A model generated the notes under the pieces. That model searched no databases. It saw only the letters and a program-made list of their open reading frames with translations, and was not told where the DNA came from. 64,000 bases of DNA from DASXRA01 sp035263725 (GTDB lineage Bacteria > Actinomycetota > Actinomycetes > Mycobacteriales > Jatrophihabitantaceae). The position numbers were made by a program, and so were the translations under genes. Location: assembly GCA_035263725.1 (NCBI GenBank), contig DATFRC010000225.1, forward strand, positions 1 to 64,000, in the 5' to 3' direction. Of the stretch, positions 18,705 through 27,328 are shown one piece after another; position 1 is the first letter of the stretch; each line of letters begins with the position of its first letter.

Positions 18705-19484
18705 ATGCTGACCGAGGTCGCGTCCGGCGTCTGGGTGCGCCAGAGCGAGCTCTTCCAGAGCAACGCCGTCGTAGTCCGCGGTGAGCACGGCGTGCTGCTT
18801 GTCGATCCGGGCATCGACGGGGACGACCTCGCCGAACTGGCCGACGACATCGCAGGTCTGGGCGAGACCGTGGCGGCCGGCTTCTCGACGCATCCGCACT
18901 GGGATCACGTGCTCTGGCACGCCAGGTTCGGTGAGGTTCCCCGGTACGGCACTGCGCAGGGAGCGAAGGTCGCGCGCGAGCGGATCGACGATGCCCGGGA
19001 CAAGGCGGCCCGGTTCGCCGGAGTGCCGCTGGACCTCGTCGGCGCGCTCACGCCGCTCCCGGCGGCGACGCAGTACCTGTCCTGGTCCGGGCCTGCGGTC
19101 CGGATCATCGAGCACCGGGCCCACGCACCCGGCCACGCGGCGCTCCTGATCGAGCACGGCGGCGTTCTCGTCGCGGGCGACATGCTCTCGGACGTTGAGA
19201 TCCCGCTGCTGGACCTCAGTTCGGCCGACCCGCAGGGCGATTACTTAGCGGCACTCGACATATTCGACGGTGCCGTGGCGGACGTGGCCGTCGTCGTGCC
19301 GGGGCACGGCAGCATCGGACTCGGTGCCGAGGTCGGCCGCCGGATCGACGTCGACCGCGGGTACGTCGATGCACTGCGCGAAGGCCGTGATCCCGCCGAT
19401 CCGCGCGTGGGCCCGCTCGCGACCTACGGCCGCGACTGGCTCCCCGACGAGCACCGGCGCCAGATGGAGCACGCGCTGCGCTAG
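18705..19484 (+). CDS. Metallo-beta-lactamase-fold hydrolase
   Basis: A 259-residue MBL-fold protein. The T-H-P-H-W-D-H motif (family HxHxDH), HAPGHAALLIEHGG, AGDMLSD and VPGHG supply the metal ligands. The ATG lies 9 nt after the uvrA stop, so it is probably expressed with uvrA; an in-frame TTG at 18696 is possible. A similar hydrolase follows uvrA in several actinobacteria, but its substrate is unknown. Confidence 0.8.
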   Translation: MLTEVASGVWVRQSELFQSNAVVVRGEHGVLLVDPGIDGDDLAELADDIAGLGETVAAGFSTHPHWDHVLWHARFGEVPRYGTAQGAKVARERIDDARDKAARFAGVPLDLVGALTPLPAATQYLSWSGPAVRIIEHRAHAPGHAALLIEHGGVLVAGDMLSDVEIPLLDLSSADPQGDYLAALDIFDGAVADVAVVVPGHGSIGLGAEVGRRIDVDRGYVDALREGRDPADPRVGPLATYGRDWLPDEHRRQMEHALR

Positions 19485-19499
19485 GTGGGCGCAAACGGC

Positions 19500-20061
19500 C
19501 TACTCGGGTCGGGGATCCCAGCGGAACCGAAGGACACCGATCAGTGCGCCGGCGACACCCCACGCGAGCAGGACCGCCAAGTGCCCGCCGCTGACGCCGG
19601 CGTGCCGTGCGAACGGGCCGATGAGGGCCTCGTTCAACGGCCGTACCGGAAAGACGTCGGCGATGCGGTTCAGCACAGTGGAGTGGATCGGGAAGCAGGT
19701 GCCCGAGATGAACACCAGCGGAAACAGCACGAACTGCGCGACCGCGGGCGCTGGCGTTGCGCGTGAGCGTCTCGTGCACGGTCAGGTACGGCTCGACGGC
19801 AATATCTTGCAGCACCAAGCCGATCTGCTCGCGTAGCCGCCGGCCTGACGACCGGGCACCCGGGGTCGAGTCCGAGCACCTCGATGCGGCCCGCGTCCCG
19901 GTGGCGGAACCCTTCGAGGAACTCGAGGGTTGTCGTCTTGCCGGCGCCGTTGGGCCCGAGTAGCGCGAAGATCTCGCCGAGCTCGACGGTCAGGTTCACG
20001 CCGTCGACAGCAGCCAGCGCGGCGTAACGCTGATCAGCCCGTCGACAACGACCGCGTTCAT
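19500..20061 (-). pseudogene. Decayed DrrA/DrrB-type ABC exporter
   Basis: Remnant of an ATPase gene fused by deletion to a permease gene. Reading the minus strand from ATG 20061: MNAVVVDGL, a frameshift, then YAALAAVDGVNLTVELGEIF and Walker A GPNGAGKTT through RIEVLGLDP. A second frameshift near 19860 leads to RRLREQIGLVLQDIAVEPYLTV (split here by reading frame). A junction near 19750 then jumps, out of frame, into the permease end (FPLVFISGTCFPI ... VLRFRWDPRPE, stop at 19500). The ATPase signature and Walker B and most permease helices are gone. About 560 bp remain of an expected 1.7 kb. Confidence 0.85.
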
Positions 20062-20071
20062 GCCGGACAGG

Positions 20072-20096
20072 GTGCCAGCGCGTACGGCGCTGGCAC
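20072..20096. repeat. Perfect 10-bp inverted repeat
   Basis: GTGCCAGCGC-N5-GCGCTGGCAC, a perfect hairpin or operator-type palindrome between the decayed ABC transporter and the aldo/keto reductase gene. No T-tract follows on either strand. It may be the operator of the lost transporter. Confidence 0.6.
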
Positions 20097-20157
20097 ATCG
20101 CCGCGCAGGTCGACTCGCGCGTCTACCTCAGGGCATAGGCCGCACCTACGCGACCCG

Positions 20158-20163
20158 TAAGGT
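20158..20163 (+). promoter_or_regulatory. Predicted -10, leaderless aldo/keto reductase
   Basis: TAAGGT, 7 nt, then GTG at 20171. Confidence 0.4.
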
Positions 20164-20170
20164 CAGGCGC

Positions 20171-21154
20171 GTGGAGGAACGCATTCTCGGCCGCACCGGC
20201 CGAGCCGTATCCGTCATAGGCCTCGGCACCTGGCAGCTGGGTGCCGACTGGGGAGACGTCGACGAGCCGACGGCACTCGCCGTCCTCGACGCGGCTGCCG
20301 AGTCGGGCGTCACCCTCTTCGACACGGCCGACGTCTACGGCGACGGCCGCAGCGAGCAACTGATCGGCCAGTGGCAGCGCGCCAACCCCGGACACCCCTT
20401 GACCGTCGCCACCAAGATGGGCCGGCGCGTCGAGCAGCGGCCGGAGAACTACACCCTCGACAACTTCCGCGCCTGGACCGACCGCTCGCGCCGCAATCTG
20501 GGCGCCGAGACCCTGGACCTCGTCCAGTTGCATTGCCCGCCGCCGGCCGTCTATCGCAGCGACGAGGTATTCGAGGCACTCGACACTCTCGTAAACGAGC
20601 AGCGCGTCGCCGCGTACGGCGTCAGCGTCGAAACGGTGGATGAGGCGCTGGACGCCATCGCCCGCGCCGGCGTGGCGAGCGTGCAGATCATCTTGAACGC
20701 GTTCCGGCAGAAGCCGCTCGAGCGGGCGCTGCCCGCGGCCGCGGCGGCCGGAGTCGGCATTCTGGCCCGGGTGCCACTGGCGTCGGGTCTTCTGTCGGGC
20801 CGCTACACGCACCAGACCACCTTCGCGGCAGACGACCACCGTGCCTACAACCGGCACGGCGAATCCTTCGACGTCGGCGAGACGTTCTCCGGCGTCGACT
20901 TCGACACCGGGGTCGACGCGGCCCGCGAGTTCGCCGCCCTCGCTCCGGCGGGCACCACACCCGCACAGACCGCGCTGCGCTGGATCATCGATCAGCCCGG
21001 CGTCACGACGGTCATCCCTGGCGCGCGCAGCGTCCAGCAGGCCCGGGCCAACGCCGCCGCGGCCGCCCGGCCAACCCTCGACGAGGCCACCCAGTCGGCC
21101 ATCGCGAAGCTCTACGACGCGCGTATCCGACGGCTGGTGCACGACAAGTGGTGA
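20171..21154 (+). CDS. Aldo/keto reductase
   Basis: A 327-residue NAD(P)H-dependent TIM-barrel oxidoreductase. Catalytic residues are readable: Asp/Tyr in LFDTADVYG, Lys in VATKMGRR, and His in VQLHCPPP. The cofactor-binding end carries TTVIPGARS. It was started at GTG 20171 because the preceding 37 codons are non-conserved and cross the palindrome. Its last bases overlap the deaminase gene. Substrate unknown. Confidence 0.85.
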   Translation: MEERILGRTGRAVSVIGLGTWQLGADWGDVDEPTALAVLDAAAESGVTLFDTADVYGDGRSEQLIGQWQRANPGHPLTVATKMGRRVEQRPENYTLDNFRAWTDRSRRNLGAETLDLVQLHCPPPAVYRSDEVFEALDTLVNEQRVAAYGVSVETVDEALDAIARAGVASVQIILNAFRQKPLERALPAAAAAGVGILARVPLASGLLSGRYTHQTTFAADDHRAYNRHGESFDVGETFSGVDFDTGVDAAREFAALAPAGTTPAQTALRWIIDQPGVTTVIPGARSVQQARANAAAAARPTLDEATQSAIAKLYDARIRRLVHDKW

Positions 21155-22173
21155 GCCCGGATCTGCGCTCCTTCGTCGCCGGACTGCCGAAAGCGGAGCT
21201 GCATGTGCACCATGTCGGATCGGCGTCGCCACATGCGGTTGCCCAACTCGCGGCCCGGCACGAAGGCAGCACGCCCGTGCCGGCAGACCCGGACAAGCTC
21301 GCCGAGTACTTCACGTTCACCGACTTCGCGCACTTCATCGAGGTGTACCTCAGCGTCGTCGACCTGATCCGCACGCCTGAAGACGTGTGGACGCTCACCT
21401 ACGAGGTCGCCACAGCCCTCTCGGCGCAGCAGGTGCGCTACGCCGAGCTGACTGTGACGCCCTACTCGACAATGGTGCGCGGCGTCGCTGCACCGGCGTT
21501 CTGCGAGGCGATCGAGGATGCCCGGCTGCGCGCCGAGGCGGACCTCGGCATCGTCCTGCGCTGGTGTTTCGACATCCCGGGCGAGGCCGGAGCGGCCGCC
21601 GCGGAGCTCACCCTCGACGTGGCGCTGACCGAGCGACCGGCCGGTCTGGTGAGCTTCGGGCTAGGTGGCCCGGAGGTCGGCGTTCCGCGTGAGGCGTTCG
21701 CGCCGTACTTCGCGCACGCGCGCGCTGCCGGGCTGCACAGCGTGCCGCATGCCGGCGAGTCCACCGGGCCGGACACGATCTGGGACGCGATCCGCCACCT
21801 CGGTGCGGAACGCATCGGCCACGGAATTGCCGCCGTCCGGGACCCGGAACTGCTCGCCTACCTCGCCGCCACCGGCACCGTCCTGGAGGTGTGCCCGACG
21901 TCCAACGTCCGGACCAGGTCCGTGCCGTCGCTGGCCGAGCATCCGCTACCGGCTCTGGTGGCGGCCGGCGTCCCGGTCACGATCAACTCGGATGACCCGC
22001 CGATGTTCTCGACGACGCTGACCGATGAATACCTCGTTGCGGCCCGGTTGCTCGACCTGGAGGAGACCGGAGTCGCCGACCTGGCCCGTGCCGCCGTGCG
22101 CGGATCGTTTCTCGACGACCTCGGCAAGCAGAGCCTGCTCGCCGAGATCGACAACTATACAGCCCAGTTGTAG
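21148..22173 (+). CDS. Adenosine deaminase family enzyme
   Basis: A 341-residue amidohydrolase-fold deaminase. Metal and catalytic motifs are ELHVHHVGS (His19/His21), VPHAGES (His/Glu), RIGHGI (His) and NSDDPPMF (Asp). Typical adenosine deaminases read HLHLEG at the first site; HVHHVGS marks a distinct actinobacterial branch that includes enzymes reported to deaminate aminodeoxyfutalosine for menaquinone synthesis. No other futalosine gene is in the window, so either adenosine or aminodeoxyfutalosine is possible. Start may be GTG 21148 or 21151, both overlapping the upstream stop. Confidence 0.82.
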   Translation: MVSPDLRSFVAGLPKAELHVHHVGSASPHAVAQLAARHEGSTPVPADPDKLAEYFTFTDFAHFIEVYLSVVDLIRTPEDVWTLTYEVATALSAQQVRYAELTVTPYSTMVRGVAAPAFCEAIEDARLRAEADLGIVLRWCFDIPGEAGAAAAELTLDVALTERPAGLVSFGLGGPEVGVPREAFAPYFAHARAAGLHSVPHAGESTGPDTIWDAIRHLGAERIGHGIAAVRDPELLAYLAATGTVLEVCPTSNVRTRSVPSLAEHPLPALVAAGVPVTINSDDPPMFSTTLTDEYLVAARLLDLEETGVADLARAAVRGSFLDDLGKQSLLAEIDNYTAQL

Positions 22174-22297
22174 AGCGGTGTGGCGATAGGCGCCAGCCCC
22201 GAGCAGTCACCACGCAATCACTTTATATGGGGCGTTTGACGCAACTTGCGAGTCCCATCTCTGCCGCACAAGTGGCGCCCGCGCCGTCTCGGCTGAC

Positions 22298-22318
22298 TAG
22301 TCTCGAACTCGTGCCCGA
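22298..22318 (+). promoter_or_regulatory. uvrC promoter and LexA-like site
   Basis: TAGTCT, 7 nt, then the GTG at 22311 with no ribosome-binding site. Overlapping it is TCGAAC-N4-GCCCGA (22303-22318), matching 10 of 12 bases of the TCGAAC-N4-GTTCGA LexA box. The rest of the 22174-22310 gap shows an AT-rich patch (22220-22230) but no gene. Confidence 0.35.
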
Positions 22319-24314
22319 TCCGTCGACGTACCGCCCCGCGCCGGGCACGATCCCGATCGAACCCGGGGTCTACCGATTTCGCGACGAGCACGGCCGCGTC
22401 ATCTACGTCGGAAAGGCCAAGAGCCTGCGCCAGCGGCTCAACTCGTACTTCGCCGACGTCGCACTACTGCATCCGCGCACCCGGCAGATGGTCACGACCG
22501 CGGCAAGTGTCGAGTGGACCGTCGTGGCCACCGAGGTCGAGGCACTGCAGCTCGAGTACAACTGGATCAAGGAGTTCGACCCGAGATTCAACGTCAAGTA
22601 CCGCGACGACAAGTCCTATCCCTCGCTGGCTGTGACGCTCTACGAGGAGTACCCGCGCCTTTCGGTAATGCGTGGCCCGAAGCGCAAGGGCGTGCGCTAC
22701 TTCGGCCCGTACAGCCATGCGTGGGCGATCCGCGAGACGCTCGACCTGCTGCTGCGTGTCTTCCCGGCCCGGACGTGCAGCGCGGGCGTGTTCAAGCGGG
22801 CCGGCCAGATCGGCCGTCCCTGCCTGCTCGGCTACATCGGCAAGTGCAGCGCGCCCTGCGTCGGGCGCGTCTCAGCCGAGGAGCATCGCCGGATCGTCGA
22901 CGACTTCTGTGACTTCATGGCCGGCAAGACCGACCAGATGATCAGGCGTCTCGAACGCGAGATGGCGGCGGCCAGCGCGGATATGGAGTTCGAGCGGGCC
23001 GCCCGGCTCCGTGACGACATCGAAGCGCTGCGGCGCGCGATGGAGAAGCAAGCGGTGGTGTTCGGCGACGGCACCGACGCCGACGTCGTGGCGTTCGCAC
23101 GGGACGACCTGGAAGCCGCCGTGCAGGTCTTCCACGTGCGTGGCGGGCGGGTACGCGGCCAACGCGGCTGGGTCATCGACAGCTCGGCCACCGTCGACGG
23201 CGCGCTGGACACGCCGGCGCTGGTCGAGCGGTTCGTCACCCAGTTCTACGGTCCGGACGAGGACCGCAGCAGCATCCCGCGCGAGATCCTGGTCCCGGAA
23301 CTGCCGGAGAACGCCGACGTACTGGCCGAGTGGCTCACCCAAGCGCGCGGCACGAAGGTAACCCTCCGGGTGCCGCGACGTGGCGACAAGCGCGCGCTCA
23401 TGGAGACGGTCGCCCGCAACGCCGCCCAGGCGTTCACGCAGCACAAGCTCAAGCGTGCCTCCGACCTGACGGCGCGGTCGCAAGCGCTGTCCGAACTGCA
23501 GGAGGCATTGAATCTGGATGTCGCACCGCTGCGGATCGAGTGCTTCGACGTCAGCCACGTGCAGGGCACGAACGTGGTGGCCAGCATGGTGGTCTTCGAG
23601 GACGGGCTGGCGCGCAAGAGCGAGTACCGGCGCTTCACCATGCGCACTTCCGGCGGCGACACCGACTGGATCGCCGAGGCGGTACGTCGCCGGTTCGCAC
23701 GCTATCTCGACGAGCGGGTGGCCACCGGTGAAGCCGGCGTGGACGACGTCGAGGCCGATCCCGAGGATGCCGCGCGTCCCGGCATCGATCCGGCAACGGG
23801 CCGGCCCAAGAAGTTCGCCTACCCGCCCAACCTGCTCGTGGTCGACGGCGGCGCACCGCAGGTGACAGCGGCGCAGGCCGTCCTGGATGAGCTGGGCATT
23901 GACGACGTGGCGCTCGTCGGGCTCGCCAAGCGGCTTGAGGAGGTCTGGCTGCCCGGCGAGGCGTACCCGCTGATCCTGCCCCGCACGTCCGAGGCGCTCT
24001 ACCTGCTGCAGCGGGTGCGCGACGAGGCACACCGCTTCGCGATCACCTTCCATCGCCAGAAGCGGTCGCGGGCGATGACCACGTCCGCGCTGGACGGCAT
24101 TCCGGGTCTGGGCGAGACCCGGCGAAAGGCGCTGCTCGCGCACTTCGGCTCGCTGAAACGCCTGCGCCAGGCCAGTATTGACGAGGTCGCCGCGGTGCCC
24201 GGCATCGGACGCAAGACCGCCGAGTCAATCGTCGTGGGGCTGGCTCGGAGTGCGGCGACGCCAGCAGTGAACGTCACCACCGGCGAGGTGCTCGACGGTG
24301 AGGGGGGCACATGA
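22311..24314 (+). CDS. uvrC: Excinuclease ABC subunit C
   Basis: A 667-residue nuclease making both incisions in nucleotide excision repair. The GIY-YIG domain is N-terminal (GVYRFRD, VIYVGKAKSLRQRL). A UvrB-binding helix lies near residue 215, the RNase H-like 3' domain contains IECFDVSHVQGTN and LLVVDGG, and tandem helix-hairpin-helix motifs sit at the C-terminus (DGIPGLGETRRKAL, VAAVPGIGRKTAE). Earlier in-frame starts would add 28 unconserved residues. It overlaps rapZ by 4 nt. Confidence 0.95.
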   Translation: MPDPSTYRPAPGTIPIEPGVYRFRDEHGRVIYVGKAKSLRQRLNSYFADVALLHPRTRQMVTTAASVEWTVVATEVEALQLEYNWIKEFDPRFNVKYRDDKSYPSLAVTLYEEYPRLSVMRGPKRKGVRYFGPYSHAWAIRETLDLLLRVFPARTCSAGVFKRAGQIGRPCLLGYIGKCSAPCVGRVSAEEHRRIVDDFCDFMAGKTDQMIRRLEREMAAASADMEFERAARLRDDIEALRRAMEKQAVVFGDGTDADVVAFARDDLEAAVQVFHVRGGRVRGQRGWVIDSSATVDGALDTPALVERFVTQFYGPDEDRSSIPREILVPELPENADVLAEWLTQARGTKVTLRVPRRGDKRALMETVARNAAQAFTQHKLKRASDLTARSQALSELQEALNLDVAPLRIECFDVSHVQGTNVVASMVVFEDGLARKSEYRRFTMRTSGGDTDWIAEAVRRRFARYLDERVATGEAGVDDVEADPEDAARPGIDPATGRPKKFAYPPNLLVVDGGAPQVTAAQAVLDELGIDDVALVGLAKRLEEVWLPGEAYPLILPRTSEALYLLQRVRDEAHRFAITFHRQKRSRAMTTSALDGIPGLGETRRKALLAHFGSLKRLRQASIDEVAAVPGIGRKTAESIVVGLARSAATPAVNVTTGEVLDGEGGT

Positions 24315-25192
24315 CGAAGGGCGCCTTGGAGACGGTTGTGGTCAGTGGCTTGTCCGGCGCCGGGCGCAGCACTGCGGCGAAGTGCCTTGAGGACCTGGGC
24401 TTTTTCGTCGTGGACAACCTGCCGCCCGAGTTGATCGCGACGATGGTCGAGCTGGGCAGTCGCACTCAGGGAGCGATCACCCGGATCGCCGTCGTAATGG
24501 ATGTGCGCAGCCGGGCGTTCTCGGCCGACCTCACGGCAGTCATCCGCGATCTTGCGGAGCGAGGCATGCGCCCGCGCGTGTTGTTCCTCGAAGCCCGCGA
24601 CGACGTATTGGTGCGCCGCTTCGAGAACATCCGCCGGCCACACCCACTCCAGGGCGAGGGCCGGCTGGCCGACGGCATCGCCGCCGAGCGGCGCCTGCTC
24701 GCCGGGGTGCGCGGCGAGGCGGACCTCGTGATCGACACCAGCAACCGGTCGATTCACGAGCTGCGCCGCGAGCTCGAACGAGCCTTCGCGCTCGGCGGCG
24801 ACCTCGAGGGCCGGCCGATCCTGCGCGCCACCGTCGTCTCGTTCGGCTATAAGTACGGCCTGCCCACCGACGCCGACCTGGTGGCCGACGTGCGATTCCT
24901 GCCCAACCCGTTCTGGATTCCCGAGCTGCGTGATCTGACCGGCGAGGACACTGAGGTCCGCGATTACGTGCTGTCGCAGAAGGGCGCGGGAGAGTTCATC
25001 GACCGGTACGCAGAGCTGCTCGAGATCATCGGGGCGGGCTACACCCGCGAGGGCAAGCATTACCTCACGCTGGCTGTCGGCTGCACCGGCGGCAAGCACC
25101 GGTCGGTGGTCATGGCCCGCGAGCTCGCCGACCGGCTCACCGCGATCGGGGTGCGGGCCACCGTCGTCAACCGGGACCTCGGCCGTGAGTGA
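24311..25192 (+). CDS. rapZ: RNase adapter / nucleotide-binding protein RapZ
   Basis: A 293-residue P-loop protein. Walker A is GLSGAGRST (residues 13-21). The conserved C-terminal phosphate-sugar-sensing domain contains SFGYKYG, RFLPNPFW and GCTGGKHRS. In E. coli RapZ guides RNase E on GlmZ; in Gram-positives (YvcJ) its role is less clear. Start overlaps the uvrC stop (ATGA), end overlaps yvcK by 8 nt, keeping the conserved rapZ-yvcK-whiA order. Confidence 0.92.
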   Translation: MTKGALETVVVSGLSGAGRSTAAKCLEDLGFFVVDNLPPELIATMVELGSRTQGAITRIAVVMDVRSRAFSADLTAVIRDLAERGMRPRVLFLEARDDVLVRRFENIRRPHPLQGEGRLADGIAAERRLLAGVRGEADLVIDTSNRSIHELRRELERAFALGGDLEGRPILRATVVSFGYKYGLPTDADLVADVRFLPNPFWIPELRDLTGEDTEVRDYVLSQKGAGEFIDRYAELLEIIGAGYTREGKHYLTLAVGCTGGKHRSVVMARELADRLTAIGVRATVVNRDLGRE

Positions 25193-26147
25193 ACAGTTGC
25201 GAGCCGTGGCGCTGGGGGGTGGGCACGGGCTTTCCGCGTCGCTGTCGGCGCTGCGCCGGCTCACCGCCAACCTGACCGCCGTCGTCACAGTGGCTGATGA
25301 CGGTGGCTCGTCGGGGCGCATCCGCCGAGAACTCGGCACGCTGCCGCCGGGCGACCTGCGCATGGCCCTGACTGCGCTGGCGGACACGTCCGAACCCCAT
25401 GCGCAATGGGCGGATCTGCTGCAGCACCGGTTCGGAGGCAGCGGCGCGCTGGCCGGGCACCCGATCGGCAATCTGCTGCTGACCGGCTTTCTCGATCGCT
25501 ACGGCGACCCCGTCGGCGCCATCGAGCAGGTCGCGGAACTGGTCGGCGCCGTGGGCAAGGTGCTGCCGATGAGCCCGGTGCCGCTCGACCTCATCGCCGA
25601 GGTCGACCGCTTCGACCCGGACGATCCGGTGCGCACCCGGCGGATTCGCGGGCAGTCGTCGATCGCCACCACCCCGGGACGGGTACGCAGTATCCGGCTG
25701 CTGCCACCCGGTGCGCCGGCGTGCGCATACGCGGTCGATGCCGTGCGCGAAGCCGACGTCGTGGTACTCGGCCCGGGATCGTGGTTCACGAGCGTCATCC
25801 CGCACCTGTTGCTGCACGAGCTCGGCAAGGCGCTCGCGTCCACCGACGCCACCGTGATCGTGACCGTGAACCTCGTGCCGCAGGCCGGAGAGACCGACGA
25901 CTTCTCGCCCGAGGAGTTGCTAAGGGCGCTGGGCGAACATGCCGAGCAACGCGGCGGGCTGTTCATCGACGCGATCGTCGCGGACACCGACGCGGTGCTC
26001 GACCACCAGTCACTCGCGGCTTACGCACGCGACATCGACGCGCATCTCATACTGTCGAGGATCGCTGCCGACGACTGCGCCGAGCGACACGACCCGGCCC
26101 GCCTCGCCGAGGCATACCGGGCAGCACTTGAGCGGGCCGAGGAGTGA
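25185..26147 (+). CDS. yvcK: Gluconeogenesis factor YvcK (CofD-like)
   Basis: A 320-residue CofD-like Rossmann protein. ALGGGHGLSASL at the N-terminus, VADDGGSSGRIR, LPPGDLRM and the LGPGSWFTSVIPHLL motif are diagnostic. YvcK binds UDP-sugars and supports cell-wall homeostasis and growth on gluconeogenic carbon sources. GTG start within the rapZ end. The stop falls at the first unit of a direct repeat. Confidence 0.92.
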   Translation: MSEQLRAVALGGGHGLSASLSALRRLTANLTAVVTVADDGGSSGRIRRELGTLPPGDLRMALTALADTSEPHAQWADLLQHRFGGSGALAGHPIGNLLLTGFLDRYGDPVGAIEQVAELVGAVGKVLPMSPVPLDLIAEVDRFDPDDPVRTRRIRGQSSIATTPGRVRSIRLLPPGAPACAYAVDAVREADVVVLGPGSWFTSVIPHLLLHELGKALASTDATVIVTVNLVPQAGETDDFSPEELLRALGEHAEQRGGLFIDAIVADTDAVLDHQSLAAYARDIDAHLILSRIAADDCAERHDPARLAEAYRAALERAEE

Positions 26148-26223
26148 GCGAGCATCACGGAGTTGCATAAGGGCCGACAAGCGGGGGACTGAGCAAGCAT
26201 CGCAGGGTCGTATGAGGGCCGCT
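26145..26223 (+). repeat. Degenerate tandem repeat upstream of whiA
   Basis: Two 34-bp units (26145-26178 and 26190-26223), 45 bp apart, identical at about 25 of 34 positions; most differences are transitions. The shared skeleton is TGAGC-AGCATC-...-GAGGGCCG or close to it. The first unit begins on the yvcK stop codon. The second runs into ATGAGGGCC-GCTCGCGCGAACAGCC (26212-26236), a partial copy of the dispersed repeat found elsewhere in this window. Confidence 0.55.
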
Positions 26224-26254
26224 CGCGCGAACAGCCAGTGAAGGAGGGACGCCG

Positions 26255-27235
26255 ATGGCGATGACCGCGGCGGTCAAGGATGAGCTGAGCCGTGTCGACG
26301 TGCCGCGAGCGACGGCCCGGCGCGCCGAGGTGGCGACGATCCTGCGCTTCGCCGGTGCACTCCACCTGATAGGCGGGCACATCGTGATCGAGGCGGAGCT
26401 GGATACCGGCTCGGTCGCGCGCCGCCTGCGCAAGGAGATCGCGGAGATCTTCGGTCACGGCTCCGAGGTACAGATCGTTGCCGGCGGTGGACTGCGCAAG
26501 GGCAGCCGCTACCTCGTGCGCGTCACGAAGGACGGCGAGGGGTTGGCCCGTCTGGCCGGGCTGGTCGACCTGCGCGGGCGCCCGGTGCGCGGCCTGCCGC
26601 ACCACGTCGTCGCCGGCGGGATCGCTGACGCTGAGGCGGCCTGGCGCGGTGCCTTCCTGGCTCACGGCTCGCTCACCGAGCCCGGCCGCGCCTGCTCCCT
26701 GGAGATCACCTGCCCGTCCACCGAAGCGGCACTGGCCCTGGTCGGGGTGGGCCGCCGGCTGGGCGTTCCGTCCAAGGCTCGTGAGGTGCGGGGCTCGGAC
26801 CGGGTGGTGGTGCGCGACGGCGACGCCATCGGCGCCCTGCTGACCCGGATCGGCGCGCATCAGAGCGTCCTGGCGTGGGAGGAGCGACGCATGCGCCGCG
26901 AGGTGCGCGCCACGGCGAATCGGCTCGCCAACTTCGACGACGCCAACCTGCGTCGCTCGGCCCGTGCCGCCGTCGCCGCCGGAGCACGCGTCGAGCGCGC
27001 GATGGAGATCCTGGGCGACGAGGCGCCGGAGCACTTGCTCCAGGCCGGTCGGCTCCGCCTCGAGCACAAGCAGGCGTCGCTGGAGGAGCTGGGCGCGCTG
27101 TCCGATCCCCCCATGACCAAGGACGCCGTAGCGGGGCGCATCCGCCGGCTGCTCGCCATGGCGGACAAGCGAGCCGCCGATCTTGGTATCCCGGACACCG
27201 AGTCAGCCGTCACCCCGGAGATGCTCGCTCCCTGA
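26255..27235 (+). CDS. whiA: Sporulation/division regulator WhiA
   Basis: A 326-residue regulator with an N-terminal LAGLIDADG-like domain (tandem halves, about residues 1-215) and a C-terminal HTH (about 220-320; LANFDDANLRRSARA, LAEE-like AGRLRLEHKQASLEELG, DAVAGRIRRLL). WhiA activates sporulation septation genes in Streptomyces and affects division widely in Gram-positives. AAGGAGGG sits upstream of the ATG. It follows yvcK after a repeat-filled gap. Confidence 0.94.
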   Translation: MAMTAAVKDELSRVDVPRATARRAEVATILRFAGALHLIGGHIVIEAELDTGSVARRLRKEIAEIFGHGSEVQIVAGGGLRKGSRYLVRVTKDGEGLARLAGLVDLRGRPVRGLPHHVVAGGIADAEAAWRGAFLAHGSLTEPGRACSLEITCPSTEAALALVGVGRRLGVPSKAREVRGSDRVVVRDGDAIGALLTRIGAHQSVLAWEERRMRREVRATANRLANFDDANLRRSARAAVAAGARVERAMEILGDEAPEHLLQAGRLRLEHKQASLEELGALSDPPMTKDAVAGRIRRLLAMADKRAADLGIPDTESAVTPEMLAP

Positions 27236-27328
27236 GCCCGCCGGCGCCTTGAGTCCGCAGACCATCGCCGCCGTGTCAGACGGGCTGCGGATCGCGCTCG
27301 GCCTGCCGTAAGGCCAGGCAGCTCCGCC

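Noticed and set aside
27249..27312. Twenty-codon TTG-started ORF ending TAA after whiA
   Set aside because: No promoter, ribosome-binding site or recognisable homology; could be a remnant but not supportable.
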